Source of the DNA: Opitutia bacterium
Lineage (GTDB): Bacteria > Verrucomicrobiota > Verrucomicrobiia > Opitutales > Opitutaceae
Assembly: GCA_016190985.1 (NCBI GenBank)
Contig: JACPPI010000020.1
Coordinates: 1 to 64,000 of the forward strand
Direction of reading: 5' to 3'
DNA: 64,000 bases
The notes beneath the pieces are model-generated. The model did no database searches. It was not told where the DNA came from and saw nothing but the letters and a program-made list of their open reading frames with translations. Positions within the stretch are counted from its first letter, which is position 1. Every line of letters starts with the position of its first letter. Made by a program: the position numbers and the translations under genes. Shown piece by piece: positions 1 through 7,992 of the stretch.

Positions 1-212
1 GTTTTGCGCCGGCTCAGGTTAATTTTTTTAGCCGCTTCCACAGCGGCTGCGCCAGTTCCCATCGACTCGGATACATCATAGTCGCGCCTTCGACCCGACT
101 CGCTTTATCCGGTTCCACGAGGTTTGAATACACGCCCTAGGGAAGTTCTGACAGGATGAGCGGAATGGAGGCCGGTCCATTCAGTGCATTTTGTTAATTC
201 TGTCCAAGAAAA
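1..212. other. intergenic sequence, no gene recognised
   Basis: I see no recognisable gene here. A forward frame is open from base 1 to a TAG at 79-81. It could be the last 26 codons of a gene that starts before the window, but it is too short to identify. The rest is non-coding downstream sequence of the reverse-strand S4-domain gene that ends at 213. Confidence 0.4.
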
Positions 213-590
213 CTACTCAAACCCGAAGAGCCGGCCCATCTCGCGCCGGTCCTTCTTGGTCGGGCGGCCCTCGCCGCGCCGGCGCGCCAGCAGATGCTCG
301 AGGCCCGCCTGCTTGGCGCGCTCGTATTCGGCGGCGGGCGTGAGGTCGGTCATGAATCCGGGCAGTTGCTTCGCCCCGACGCGCGAGCGCGGCAGGCCGA
401 CGACCTTGAGCGTGCGGGTGATGACGCCGACGCGGACGGTGATCGTCTCGCCGATGTGGACATCGCGGCCCGGCTTGGCCGCGAGATCGCCGATGAGGAC
501 TTTGTCGGCGCGGCAGGCGGCGGTGGCGAGCGGGCGGGTCTTGAACACGCGCACGCTCCAGAGCCATTTGTCGAGGCGCGGGTCATCCAT
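213..590 (-). CDS. hslR: S4-domain RNA-binding protein, Hsp15-like
   Basis: A 125-residue basic protein. Residues 4-65 form an S4 RNA-binding domain, opening with RLDKWLWSVRVFKTR and continuing through the VLIGD and GETITV segments. The tail is Arg/Lys-rich and ends in KKDRREMGRLFGFE. This matches the Hsp15 (HslR) family, which in E. coli binds stalled 50S subunits carrying nascent chains. The start is ATG at 590 and the stop is TAG. The gene stands alone. The family is clear from the order of motifs, but the exact HslR role is transferred by family and was not tested. Confidence 0.88.
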   Translation of the reverse strand: MDDPRLDKWLWSVRVFKTRPLATAACRADKVLIGDLAAKPGRDVHIGETITVRVGVITRTLKVVGLPRSRVGAKQLPGFMTDLTPAAEYERAKQAGLEHLLARRRGEGRPTKKDRREMGRLFGFE

Positions 591-640
591 GAGTTCAAAC
601 TACGGAAATGCGGAACACAGGAAAGCAGGAATGAAGTTTA

Positions 641-702
641 ACCACGGATTTCACGGATGGGCCGGATTTGTTTTATCCGGTATTGATCTGTGCTATCCGT
701 GG
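641..702. repeat. ACGGAT-type imperfect inverted repeat
   Basis: The left arm (641-661, accacggatttcacggatg) and the right arm (684-702, ending atccgtggt) are near reverse complements around a short AT-richer centre. The same words recur at 61023-61184 and 63075-63103, with a variant at 5526-5644. It lies just upstream of msrA and could form a cruciform or an RNA hairpin. The function is unknown. Confidence 0.7.
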
Positions 703-757
703 TAAATGGCTTGGTGGTTGTGGCGGAATAAAAGCTGGTCAGCCTACTCTCATGTCC

Positions 758-1360
758 ATGAAAGTCCGTGTCGCCACCTTCCTCCTTTCCCTGCTCACTG
801 CCATGACCCTCCAGGCCGAAACCAAACCCGCCTCACAACACGAGTTTGCCACCTTTGGCGGCGGCTGCTTCTGGTGCATGGAGGCGGTGTTCCAGCGGCT
901 GCCCGGCATCGTCCACAGCGTCAGCGGCTATTCCGGCGGCCGCACGGAGAACCCGACCTACGAGGACATCTGCGGCCACGGCACCGGCCACGCCGAGGTG
1001 ATCCGGGTGGAGTTCGATCCCGCCGCCATCACCTACGACAAGGTGCTGGAGGTTTTCTTCGAGGCCCACGACCCGACCACGCTCAACCGCCAGGGCGCGG
1101 ACGAAGGCGACCAGTATCGCTCGGTGATTTTCTACGAGAACGAGGCGCAGCACGTCGCGGCCGGCAAGGCCAGGCTGGCGGCGCAGAAGCACTACGAGGA
1201 TCCCATCGTGACGGAGATCGTGCCGCTGAAGAAATTCTGGCGCGCCGAGGACTATCACCAGGACTATTTCAACCAGCATCCGGACCAGGGCTACTGCACC
1301 TTCGTCATCAAGCCCAAGGTGAAGAAGCTGCAGGGCAAGGGCGTGATCTCGAAAGGCTGA
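758..1360 (+). CDS. msrA: peptide-methionine (S)-S-oxide reductase, exported
   Basis: A 200-residue MsrA that reduces methionine-S-sulfoxide in oxidised proteins. The catalytic motif GGCFWCMEAVF puts the nucleophilic Cys at residue 37, and a second cysteine near the C terminus (QGYCTF) is a likely recycling residue. Residues 1-20 (MKVRVATFLLSLLTAMTLQA) form a signal peptide, so the enzyme probably acts in the periplasm. ATG 758 was chosen because it begins the signal peptide; an in-frame ATG at 752 would add two residues. Upstream in-frame sequence lies in the repeat and is not protein-like. No msrB is adjacent. Confidence 0.94.
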   Translation: MKVRVATFLLSLLTAMTLQAETKPASQHEFATFGGGCFWCMEAVFQRLPGIVHSVSGYSGGRTENPTYEDICGHGTGHAEVIRVEFDPAAITYDKVLEVFFEAHDPTTLNRQGADEGDQYRSVIFYENEAQHVAAGKARLAAQKHYEDPIVTEIVPLKKFWRAEDYHQDYFNQHPDQGYCTFVIKPKVKKLQGKGVISKG

Positions 1361-1422
1361 GCGGGGCCCGTTGTTCCCGGTGGGTCTATTTCCCCTGAGT
1401 TTGCTCCGGCTTGGATTGCACC

Positions 1423-1471
1423 TGTGGGAGCGTGCTGGCACGCGACTGTCGCGACCAAGGTCGCTCCCGCA
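1423..1471. repeat. GGGAGCG-type inverted repeat
   Basis: Arm tgtgggagcgtgctggc (from 1423) pairs with tcgcgaccaaggtcgctccc (from 1449). The same template, TGTnGGAGCG followed by CGCGA, recurs at 23627-23686. Similar arms beginning AGGTGGnGCGCG occur at 4835-4912 and 60658-60684. This one lies in the convergent gap between msrA and pcm. Confidence 0.65.
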
Positions 1472-1513
1472 AAAACCGGGCCTGAGCGGTCTCGAGCAAA
1501 TGCCTCGGGGCAT

Positions 1514-1544
1514 TGCAGGGCGGGATCGCTGATCCCGCCCTGCA
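1514..1544. terminator. perfect 14-bp hairpin between convergent genes
   Basis: TGCAGGGCGGGATC, a 3-nt loop GCT, then the exact reverse complement GATCCCGCCCTGCA. It sits 10 bases beyond the pcm stop and between the converging ends of msrA and pcm, so a bidirectional terminator is the simplest reading. There is no clear U-tract on either side. Confidence 0.6.
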
Positions 1545-1554
1545 GCCGGAACGG

Positions 1555-2262
1555 TTATTTCCGTTCGCGGACGAACGGCACGAAGCGCACCGGGTCGAGC
1601 GGTCGGGTGCGGATTTTCCCGCCTTCCTTCGTCACCAGCACCAGGTTCTGGCCGGAGGCCTGCGGGCCGACCGGGAGGATCATCCGGCCACCTTCCTTGA
1701 GCTGATCGAGCAGCGGGGGCGGGATGGTCTCGGGGGCGGCGGTGACGATGATGGCGTCAAACGGCGCGGCCTCGGGCCAGCCTTTCCAACCGTCGCCCGT
1801 GCGGGTGCGGACATTTTTGTAGCCGAGCTGGCGCAGCACGGCGGCGGCCTGGCGGGCGAGTTCCGGGATGATCTCGATCGTGAACACCTCGGCGCAGATT
1901 TCGGCGAGCACGGCCGCCTGATACCCCGAGCCAGTGCCGATTTCCAGCACTCGGGTCTCCTTGGTCGGGGCGATCAGTTCCGTCATGCACGCCACAATGT
2001 AGGGTTGGGAGATCGTCTGGTCGTGACCGATGGGCAGGGGATGGTCGGCGTAGGCTTCCCGGCGGAATTCCACGGGGACAAACAGGTGGCGCGGCACCTT
2101 GCGCATCGCGGCGAGGGTGGCGGGGTGGGAGACTTCGCGGAGTTCGAGCTGCTTTTCCACCATGCGGTTTCGTTGGGCCTGCCAGGGGTCGGGGCGGTCC
2201 GGAGCGGCCAGCAGGGACAGGCCGAGCGCCGTCAACAGACCGAGATGCCGGACAGGTCGCAT
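1555..2262 (-). CDS. pcm: protein-L-isoaspartate O-methyltransferase, exported
   Basis: A 235-residue PCMT. It methylates isoaspartyl residues in damaged proteins using S-adenosylmethionine. Family motifs visible are RHLFVPVEF, the conserved IGHDQTISQPYIVACM segment, the SAM-binding loop VLEIGTGSGYQAAVLA and the C-terminal GGRMILPVG. Residues 1-20 (MRPVRHLGLLTALGLSLLAA) look like a signal peptide, so like the neighbouring MsrA this would be an envelope repair enzyme. The start is ATG at 2262; the longer upstream frame is compositional noise. It converges on msrA. Confidence 0.93.
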   Translation of the reverse strand: MRPVRHLGLLTALGLSLLAAPDRPDPWQAQRNRMVEKQLELREVSHPATLAAMRKVPRHLFVPVEFRREAYADHPLPIGHDQTISQPYIVACMTELIAPTKETRVLEIGTGSGYQAAVLAEICAEVFTIEIIPELARQAAAVLRQLGYKNVRTRTGDGWKGWPEAAPFDAIIVTAAPETIPPPLLDQLKEGGRMILPVGPQASGQNLVLVTKEGGKIRTRPLDPVRFVPFVRERK

Positions 2263-2362
2263 GGCGCAACAGATACGCCCACTTTCGCGGAAAAACAAGG
2301 TCGGGCGGACCGGAGCGCCCGGGAAACGCCGCCGAAGCACCCCGGCCGGTTGCGGCCGGGGC

Positions 2363-3898
2363 TCAGGCCGCTGCCGGCAGCACAAACAGCAGCACGGCCA
2401 GCAGGTGGCACACGCTGCCGCCGACGAAGCACAACTGGCGCGGCAGTTGGTCGAAGCGGGGCAGACGCCAGAGGTAAAACGCCGCGCCGGCGGTGTAGCA
2501 CAGCACTCCGGCCACCCCGAGCCAGAGCGCGCCCGCGGCGAGCGTGGCGACGACGGGCTTGATGGCGACCACGGCGAGCACGCCCACGAGCAGATAGGCC
2601 ACGACAGTGACGGTGCGGTAGCGTCCGGAGAACAGGAGCTGCAGGGCGACACCCGCGGTGCACAGGCCCCAGATGACGCCGAAGAGCGACCAGCCCCACG
2701 GTCCGCGCATCGAGACGAGCAGGAACGGCGTGGCCGTGCCGGCGATGACCAGGAAGGCGGCGGCGTGCGTGTATTTGCGGACCATCAGCTTCCATTCCAC
2801 GGCTTCGTTGCGGTGGTAGATGGCGAAGGCGGTGTAGAGCAAAACGAGGGTGACGCCGAACACCGTGAAACTGGACAGGTGCCAGGCGTTGCCCCGCAGG
2901 GCGGCGAAAGCGATGAGCAGGGCGAGGCTGGCCGAGCTGGCGGCGAGGCCGAGGCCATGTGTCAGTTCATGGGCGAGGCGCTCAAAGCGGGAATAGTCGC
3001 GGGCCGGGGCGGGCGGCACCACGGGCCTCAGCGGCGCGCCCTGCGCGGCGAGCCGGCGGTTGCGCACGAGGTTGTCCGCGGCGACATCGCACCACCGGAT
3101 GAACCGGCAGGGGCGCGGGCTGGTGAATTCCGAAGCCTCCCACTCGCCGCCGTCGGTGTAGAGCGACTTCGGGAACACCCAGGTGCGGAACACCCAGTCG
3201 GCCACCGGCAGGGTGAAGAACCCCGAGATGGCCTCGTTGGAGTCGATCACGGCGTGGTGCCGCAGGTGAAAGCTGTAGACCTTGCGCCAGAACCAGCCGG
3301 TGCGCGGGTGCTCGATGAGCACGGCCCATTTGTCGAACGACCAGTGCTCGATGGCATGGAAGATCTCATAGAAAACAATCGAGGCCGCCAGCGCGGCATA
3401 ACCGGAAAGGAACCACGGATAGGCCGGCGTGAGCCACTGGAGCAGGGCGTAGAAAGGGGCCAGCAGCAGCCCGAAGATGGCGAAGGTAAACCAGGGGAAG
3501 AACGAGGCCTCCTTCTGCTCCGGCTGCGTGATCGGGTAGATGTTCTCGACGTAGGGCACCTCCTGGCCGCCGGGCGTCCGGCGGCGACCGATGCGCGTCA
3601 GGTTGTGGTGCAGCGTATGCTGCTTGTAGAAATGGCTGAGGATCGGCACCACCGGCTTGTGCAGCACATAGCGGTGGAAGAAATATTCCATGAAGCAGTT
3701 GAACAGCTTGATGGCGAGGAAGGCGGCGGCGAACTGCCAGGCGGTCGCGCCGATCTGGGCCAGCCAGACGCTGCCCGGGGCACACAGCCAGAACAGGCCG
3801 TAGAACGCGGCGAGGGAGAGGGCGACGGTGGTGAAGAACAGCGGGAGGGAAAGCTCCTCCTCGACGGGAGTGCGGCGGGCGGGCGTGGGGGCGGACAT
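2363..3898 (-). CDS. fatty-acid hydroxylase / hemolysin III (PAQR) fusion membrane protein
   Basis: A 511-residue polytopic membrane protein with two recognisable parts. Residues 1-250 carry the eight-histidine pattern of the fatty acid hydroxylase superfamily: HRYVLH (75-80), HTLHH (94-98), HAIEH (181-185) and HLRHH (211-215), among transmembrane helices. Residues 300-511 look like a hemolysin III/PAQR seven-helix domain, with ERLAHELTHGLG at 306-317, KYTHAAAFLVIAGTATPFLL at 375-394 and GGSVCHLLAVLLFVLP at the end. In the PAQR half the usual Asp before the mid-domain His is Thr, and the family WHxFV segment reads QLCFV, so its metal site looks incomplete. The likely substrate is a membrane lipid, but this is not shown. 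The start is ATG 3898, just before the first hydrophobic segment. Confidence 0.8.
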   Translation of the reverse strand: MSAPTPARRTPVEEELSLPLFFTTVALSLAAFYGLFWLCAPGSVWLAQIGATAWQFAAAFLAIKLFNCFMEYFFHRYVLHKPVVPILSHFYKQHTLHHNLTRIGRRRTPGGQEVPYVENIYPITQPEQKEASFFPWFTFAIFGLLLAPFYALLQWLTPAYPWFLSGYAALAASIVFYEIFHAIEHWSFDKWAVLIEHPRTGWFWRKVYSFHLRHHAVIDSNEAISGFFTLPVADWVFRTWVFPKSLYTDGGEWEASEFTSPRPCRFIRWCDVAADNLVRNRRLAAQGAPLRPVVPPAPARDYSRFERLAHELTHGLGLAASSASLALLIAFAALRGNAWHLSSFTVFGVTLVLLYTAFAIYHRNEAVEWKLMVRKYTHAAAFLVIAGTATPFLLVSMRGPWGWSLFGVIWGLCTAGVALQLLFSGRYRTVTVVAYLLVGVLAVVAIKPVVATLAAGALWLGVAGVLCYTAGAAFYLWRLPRFDQLPRQLCFVGGSVCHLLAVLLFVLPAAA

Positions 3899-4025
3899 GG
3901 GCCGCAGTATCCGCCACCGGGCGGCGCAAGGCAAACGCCGAAATCGGTTTATTTTCCACAAACTTTGAACGCCACGCGGGCCAGACTCGGCTGGACTTGC
4001 GGCAATTCTGCATACACTCCCCGGG

Positions 4026-4850
4026 ATGTCCGACCACCTGACCCAGGAACCAAACGGCTCGCCCGTGACGGTGGACTTCGTCCGCCACCGCCACGCCCTG
4101 CTCGTGCGCGCCGACCTCGGCCCGCTCTTCACCGACTTCTACCTGCACCTCGCGGACCACAAGCTGCGCCATCCGCCGGAGCAGGCCGCGCTGTTCCAGA
4201 CCGCGCTCGCGGCCTTCACGCTGCACTGCGCCTCCCGGCCGCTGCACGAACACATCGCCTGGAGCATCAACTTCCAGGCGCCGCGGCTGAACCTCTTCCT
4301 CGCGGGCGACAACGAGGACTGCACCGTCACCGGCCGGCTCTTCACCGAGAACGTGCGCGAGGCCGCGGACAACATTTTCTACAGCGACATCGTGCCCCGG
4401 CGCGGCGCCGAGCCGCGGCGCAGCGCGATCAATTTCCAGGGGAGCGACGTGCTCGTCGCCGTGACCGGCTACTATGCCCGCAGCGAGCAGCAGCCGGCGC
4501 GCATCTTTGATCTGGGCGGCGATGAATACGGCATGCTGCTCTCTCAGCCCGACTGTGATCTGGCGTGGTTTGCCGCGGTGGATGCCGGGGGCGTGCGGAA
4601 TCCCGGCGCGGCCGGGACGGTCGCGCGCATCCAGAGCCGCAGCTACGGCTGGCACTGCGGCTGCACCCAGCCGAAAATCCTCGGCGCTGTCGCACCGGCG
4701 TTTCGCGCCGATCCGGAAGGGCTGTTCGGCGACGGCGAGACGATCCGTGCCGAGTGCCCGCGCTGCGCCGCCGGCCATACCCTGACCCGCGAGACGATGG
4801 AGGCGTATTTGGCCGCGTCTGGGAAAGAAACAAAAGGTGGAGCGCGTTGA
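4026..4850 (+). CDS. hslO: divergent Hsp33-family redox chaperone
   Basis: A 274-residue protein. The C-terminal zinc/redox switch is intact in pattern: CGC (Cys211, Cys213) and CPRC (Cys244, Cys247), a CxC-X30-CxxC layout. The following HTLTRETMEAYL matches the end of Hsp33. The N-terminal 200 residues are divergent but carry the Hsp33-like segments around GSDVLVAVTGYYARSEQQPA. Hsp33 is a cytoplasmic holdase that is activated when oxidation releases zinc. It is transcribed divergently from the hydroxylase-PAQR gene across a 127-base gap. The last codons (GGAR, stop) are read from an inverted repeat arm. The family call is good; redox activation is inferred from the four cysteines. Confidence 0.82.
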   Translation: MSDHLTQEPNGSPVTVDFVRHRHALLVRADLGPLFTDFYLHLADHKLRHPPEQAALFQTALAAFTLHCASRPLHEHIAWSINFQAPRLNLFLAGDNEDCTVTGRLFTENVREAADNIFYSDIVPRRGAEPRRSAINFQGSDVLVAVTGYYARSEQQPARIFDLGGDEYGMLLSQPDCDLAWFAAVDAGGVRNPGAAGTVARIQSRSYGWHCGCTQPKILGAVAPAFRADPEGLFGDGETIRAECPRCAAGHTLTRETMEAYLAASGKETKGGAR

Positions 4851-4912
4851 CCCCAACGCGCTTCAACGGGTCCGAATGCAAGCCAGCGCGCTGGGGGCAG
4901 CACGCTCCACCT
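4835..4912. repeat. GGTGGAGCGCG inverted repeat overlapping the end of the Hsp33 gene
   Basis: Left arm aggtggagcgcgttga (from 4835) pairs with the right arm ending agcacgctccacct (4886-4912). The left arm encodes the last codons and the stop of the Hsp33-like gene. A closely similar single arm lies directly behind rplQ at 60658-60684. Downstream, ggtgagggcgccccgcccac (from 4935) recurs with one change near 16181. Confidence 0.65.
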
Positions 4913-4968
4913 CGGAGCACGCTGGTCTTGCGGGGTGAGGGCGCCCCGCCCACAAAGGATCCGAACTT

Positions 4969-5538
4969 ATGAGCCCCTGGGAAATCATCGGCACCGTGCT
5001 GGGGGTCATCGGCGTCGGGCTGATGATCCGCCGCAACCTGTGGGCGTTTCCCATCGGGATCGCGCAGGTGGTTATCTTCGGCTGGGTGTGCTTCACGCAA
5101 AGACTCTACTCGGAGACGGCGTTGCAGGTGATGTTCCTCGCCGCGCTGGCGCACGGCTGGTGGCACTGGGCCCATGCCGGGCCGGGCGGAGCGGAACTGC
5201 CGGTGCAACGTCTGTCGGCCGGCGCGCGTCTCGCCTGGATATTGGCGGCGTTGGCGCTGTGGGCGGGGTGGAGCGCGGCCATGCGGCGCGCCGGAGCGGC
5301 GTTGCCGTGGGGCGACGCCTTTGTTTTCGCCGTCAGCGTGTGCGCGCAGTGGTTGCAGGCGCGCAAGTGCATCGAGAACTGGCCCGGCTGGCTGGCGGCC
5401 AACACGGTCGCGATCGGGGTTTTTATCGCGAAGGAGCTGTATCTCTTCGCCGGCCTCTACGTCATCTTCTGGCTGATGGCGCTGTGGGGCTGGCGCGAAT
5501 GGCGGCGGGCGATGGCGACCAAGGCGAACCACGAATAG
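4969..5538 (+). CDS. pnuC: PnuC-type nicotinamide riboside/mononucleotide transporter
   Basis: A 189-residue integral membrane protein with about seven hydrophobic segments and the PnuC features WAFPIGIAQ, QVVIFGWVCFTQRLYSE, SVCAQWLQARKCIENWPGWL and YVIFWLMALWGWREW. PnuC imports nicotinamide riboside, or NMN in some species, for NAD synthesis. The next gene is a NadR-like kinase, which supports the riboside route. The start ATG 4969 sits directly before the first helix. The last few residues (NHE, stop) are encoded by the left arm of an intergenic inverted repeat, so the true ancestral C terminus may have been different. Confidence 0.93.
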   Translation: MSPWEIIGTVLGVIGVGLMIRRNLWAFPIGIAQVVIFGWVCFTQRLYSETALQVMFLAALAHGWWHWAHAGPGGAELPVQRLSAGARLAWILAALALWAGWSAAMRRAGAALPWGDAFVFAVSVCAQWLQARKCIENWPGWLAANTVAIGVFIAKELYLFAGLYVIFWLMALWGWREWRRAMATKANHE

Positions 5539-5644
5539 ACACGAAATCACACGAATGTCGGAAGTAACAGGAATAAGGATAAGTGTTCGGCGGCGTGCGA
5601 AGTCTGCCCCTGAATTTGTGTTCATTTGTGTCCATTCGTGGTTT
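5526..5644. repeat. ACGAAT-variant inverted repeat
   Basis: Left arm (5526-5558, gaaccacgaatagacacg...) and right arm (5611-5644, ...ttgtgtccattcgtggttt) are imperfect reverse complements. This is the ACGAAT version of the ACGGAT repeat at 641 and 61023. The left arm contains the pnuC stop codon, and the right arm ends just before the NadR-like start. Confidence 0.68.
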
Positions 5645-5655
5645 CCAATCCAGCC

Positions 5656-6204
5656 ATGAGCCTGCCCAAGCGCATTGCGGTGTTCGGTCCGGAATCCACG
5701 GGCAAGACCCGCCTCGCCGAAAAACTCGCCGCCCATTTCGGCGTGCCGCTGGTGGGAGAATATGCGCGCGAATTCTGGAACGACCACGGCGGCATCGAGC
5801 TCGGCGACATCCCCGTCATCGCTCGCGAACAATGGCGGCGCGAGGACGCGGCCGCCCGGGGCGTTCGTCATCCATTAGATGACAAACTTCCGTCCTTGGT
5901 CATCTGCGACACCGAGGCGCTGACGACGATGCTGTGGAGCGACCTGCTCTACGGCGCCTGTCCGGAGGAAGTCCGCCGCGGCGCCGAGAAGCGCTGCAAG
6001 AATTACGCGCTCTACCTGCTGTGCGACATCGACGTGCCGTTCGCGCCCGACCCGCAGCGGTGCTTCCCCGACCCGGCGGACCGCGAGAAGTGCCGGCGCA
6101 TCTGGCGCGGCGCGCTGGAGCGCCGGCAGCTGCCGTTCGTGGACATCCGCGGCGACTGGGCCGCGCGCGAACGCGCCGCGATCACGGCAATTGATGCAGT
6201 CTAG
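5656..6204 (+). CDS. NadR-like ATPase/nicotinamide ribonucleoside kinase
   Basis: A 182-residue AAA_28-type P-loop protein with Walker A GPESTGKT at residues 11-18, then GEYAREFW, an acidic VICDTEALTTMLWSDLLYG segment and the CDIDVPFAPDP loop. These are the features of the ribosylnicotinamide kinase domain of NadR. The helix-turn-helix and NMN adenylyltransferase domains of full-length NadR are absent, so only phosphorylation of imported nicotinamide riboside to NMN is predicted. The pairing with pnuC supports this. The start is ATG 5656 (MSLPKRIAVF). The TAG stop lies within a 12-base direct repeat that recurs at 7095. Confidence 0.88.
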   Translation: MSLPKRIAVFGPESTGKTRLAEKLAAHFGVPLVGEYAREFWNDHGGIELGDIPVIAREQWRREDAAARGVRHPLDDKLPSLVICDTEALTTMLWSDLLYGACPEEVRRGAEKRCKNYALYLLCDIDVPFAPDPQRCFPDPADREKCRRIWRGALERRQLPFVDIRGDWAARERAAITAIDAV

Positions 6205-7106
6205 GCGCTGCGGAGAAAATCGGTTGTGTCATTGATGCTGGGCGTTGCGCCGGCAACAACGATGGCTGCCGAACCCATGTCACTCGACCGCAAGCAGGGG
6301 CGACCGCGTCATTGCATGCATTAAAGTGGGGGCCAACACGCGAGGACAGTTGATTCCCACGTCACTTTGGGCAAACTCTCCTTCACCGTGCTTCATCTCA
6401 GGAATCGCGCGAAAATATGAATCGGCAAAAGATTTTTCTTCTGGGTCTGGCTGGCGTCGCCATTTCCTGCTGGTATGTTGCGCGGTTCGAAGGCGAACCG
6501 AAGCTGATTGACCCGATCTTGGTGGCGCGGTTGCCCGAAACACCCGGGCAATGGTCACAGCCTGCGCTCCTGCAGAATATTGACGAGCCGACCGCGATCT
6601 ACATCGTGGCCGGCCTTCCAGGGTCTGATGGGCTGTTCGATGCTCTTCGTCTGGACATAAATAGCGCCGCGCGTTCATCGACACGAATCCGGTTTGGGCC
6701 GCACACCGCCTATATCCCCTTTGATTCGGCAGAGGTCACAGGATTTCCCGTCATAGAGTTCCACGGAGTGGCGCTTCGGCGTCCGACGTTGCATCTATTG
6801 GCGTTTCCAGGCCCGGGTGGTCCGGGTTTCCATCTCGTGGACTCCGCCACCGGGGCGGTGCATATCGTCGCAGGAACGGGGAATAGCCGGCGCACGCTGC
6901 TGACCCGCACCGTCATCAATTCGAACCGGATATCGGAGATGGGAGCATGCCTCTGGGTGGACAATTCCCGGAGCACCGCGGCGTTTCTCTGGCAGGAGAA
7001 CGCAATCTGGACCCTGGCCCTGTTTTCATTGGTTCCGAAGCAAACCTAACAGGACAGCGGCAAACGCGGCAGGTGGCGCTTGGATATGGGCGCCAGTCTA
7101 GGCGCT
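6198..7106. repeat. 12-bp direct repeats bracketing an orphan gene
   Basis: AGTCTAGGCGCT occurs at 6198-6209 and again at 7095-7106. CAATTGAT lies just outside each copy, at 6188-6195 and 7108-7115. Between them is one orphan gene in visibly less GC-rich sequence. The layout is what an inserted segment with duplicated ends would leave, but no recombinase is present. Confidence 0.5.
6417..7049 (+). CDS. hypothetical protein with N-terminal signal/anchor
   Basis: 210 residues, family not recognised. Residues 1-21 (KIFLLGLAGVAISCWYVA core) are hydrophobic and look like a signal peptide or membrane anchor. The rest is predicted to be outside the cytoplasm, beta-rich, with a PGPGGPGFHLVD turn near residue 135. 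Codon use is less GC-biased than in the surrounding genes, and the gene is alone on its segment between two 12-base direct repeats. Possible recent acquisition; no function is proposed. Confidence 0.6.
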   Translation: MNRQKIFLLGLAGVAISCWYVARFEGEPKLIDPILVARLPETPGQWSQPALLQNIDEPTAIYIVAGLPGSDGLFDALRLDINSAARSSTRIRFGPHTAYIPFDSAEVTGFPVIEFHGVALRRPTLHLLAFPGPGGPGFHLVDSATGAVHIVAGTGNSRRTLLTRTVINSNRISEMGACLWVDNSRSTAAFLWQENAIWTLALFSLVPKQT

Positions 7107-7992
7107 ACAATTGATCAGCAATCGCGTTGAAATGGCTAACCAGGGTGGAGAGATGCGCCTCGCCCGGGCAGGTGGTGAGGTGCGCGTTCGGCAGCAGCGA
7201 CATGACTTTGCGCACCAGTGGGAGCGGCGCATTGAAGTCCTGCTCGCCGTGAAAGAAGTGCAGGGGCCGCGCCACGGTGCCGAGATCGAAGTCGAATTCA
7301 GAGGCATAGAGCGAGAGATCCCAGGCGGCACCGCGCGGTCCTTGGCGGATTGCCTCGCGCAGCATGCGACCGAGCACGAGGATCCGATCGCCGACGGCAA
7401 AGGCGGCCAAATCCGCCGCGACCAGGTGTGAGCGCATTTGCGCCAATTCCTTCTCCTTGGTGCCCATGGCACCGCTGGTCATCGCTTTCAGCATCCAACC
7501 GAGCAACCAAGGGGCGCGCCGGGCGAGCGACAGCGTCAGGCGGTTGGGCAGCGGGAGATGTTGCCGCGCTTCCGGCCAGTGCATCTGCCAGCCGCCGGAG
7601 ACTATGACCACTTGCTCGAGCCGCTCTGGAATCATGGCGGCGCAGACGGCGGCATACGGTGCCCCGCCGGAATTTCCGAGGAGCGAGAATTTCGGCCAAC
7701 CGAGATGGTCGGCGAGGCGGGCCGCATCACAGGGCCAATGGCGGAATCCGCGGCGAGGCTGAAAGTCGGATCCGCCGAGGCCCGGCCGGTCCGGCGCCAC
7801 GACGCACAGGCCGGCACGGCGGAGGGCGTCTTCGCCGATCAGCAGCGGCTCCAGCCGGCACGCCGGCGAACCGTGAAAATACAGGACGCGTTTCCCGTCG
7901 GGAGCGCCGTAGGCCGCGTAGCAAAGCGAGCGGCCATCAGGCAGGGTGATCTGGCGCTCAGTCAAAGTGGGCTGACTTTGTGCTATCAGCAT
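7105..7992 (-). CDS. alpha/beta hydrolase
   Basis: A 295-residue alpha/beta-hydrolase fold protein. It has the oxyanion segment YFHGSPACR, the cap-proximal motif APDRPGLGGSD and the nucleophile elbow GNSGG with Ser108. The acid is likely in HGEQDFNAPL, and the C-terminal His is in CPGEAHLSTL. The substrate cannot be told from sequence. The start ATG (7992) lies 35 bases inside the end of the upstream DUF4386 gene, so the two are probably translationally coupled. Confidence 0.85.
   Translation of the reverse strand: MLIAQSQPTLTERQITLPDGRSLCYAAYGAPDGKRVLYFHGSPACRLEPLLIGEDALRRAGLCVVAPDRPGLGGSDFQPRRGFRHWPCDAARLADHLGWPKFSLLGNSGGAPYAAVCAAMIPERLEQVVIVSGGWQMHWPEARQHLPLPNRLTLSLARRAPWLLGWMLKAMTSGAMGTKEKELAQMRSHLVAADLAAFAVGDRILVLGRMLREAIRQGPRGAAWDLSLYASEFDFDLGTVARPLHFFHGEQDFNAPLPLVRKVMSLLPNAHLTTCPGEAHLSTLVSHFNAIADQL

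Noticed and set aside
641-702. CRISPR array suggested by repeated words between genes
   Set aside because: Arms are inverted, not direct, irregularly spaced and lack spacers; no cas genes are present.
2099-4510. An 803-codon forward frame opposite pcm and the hydroxylase-PAQR gene
   Set aside because: Arg/Gly/Glu-rich shadow without domains; the reverse-strand genes carry clear motifs.
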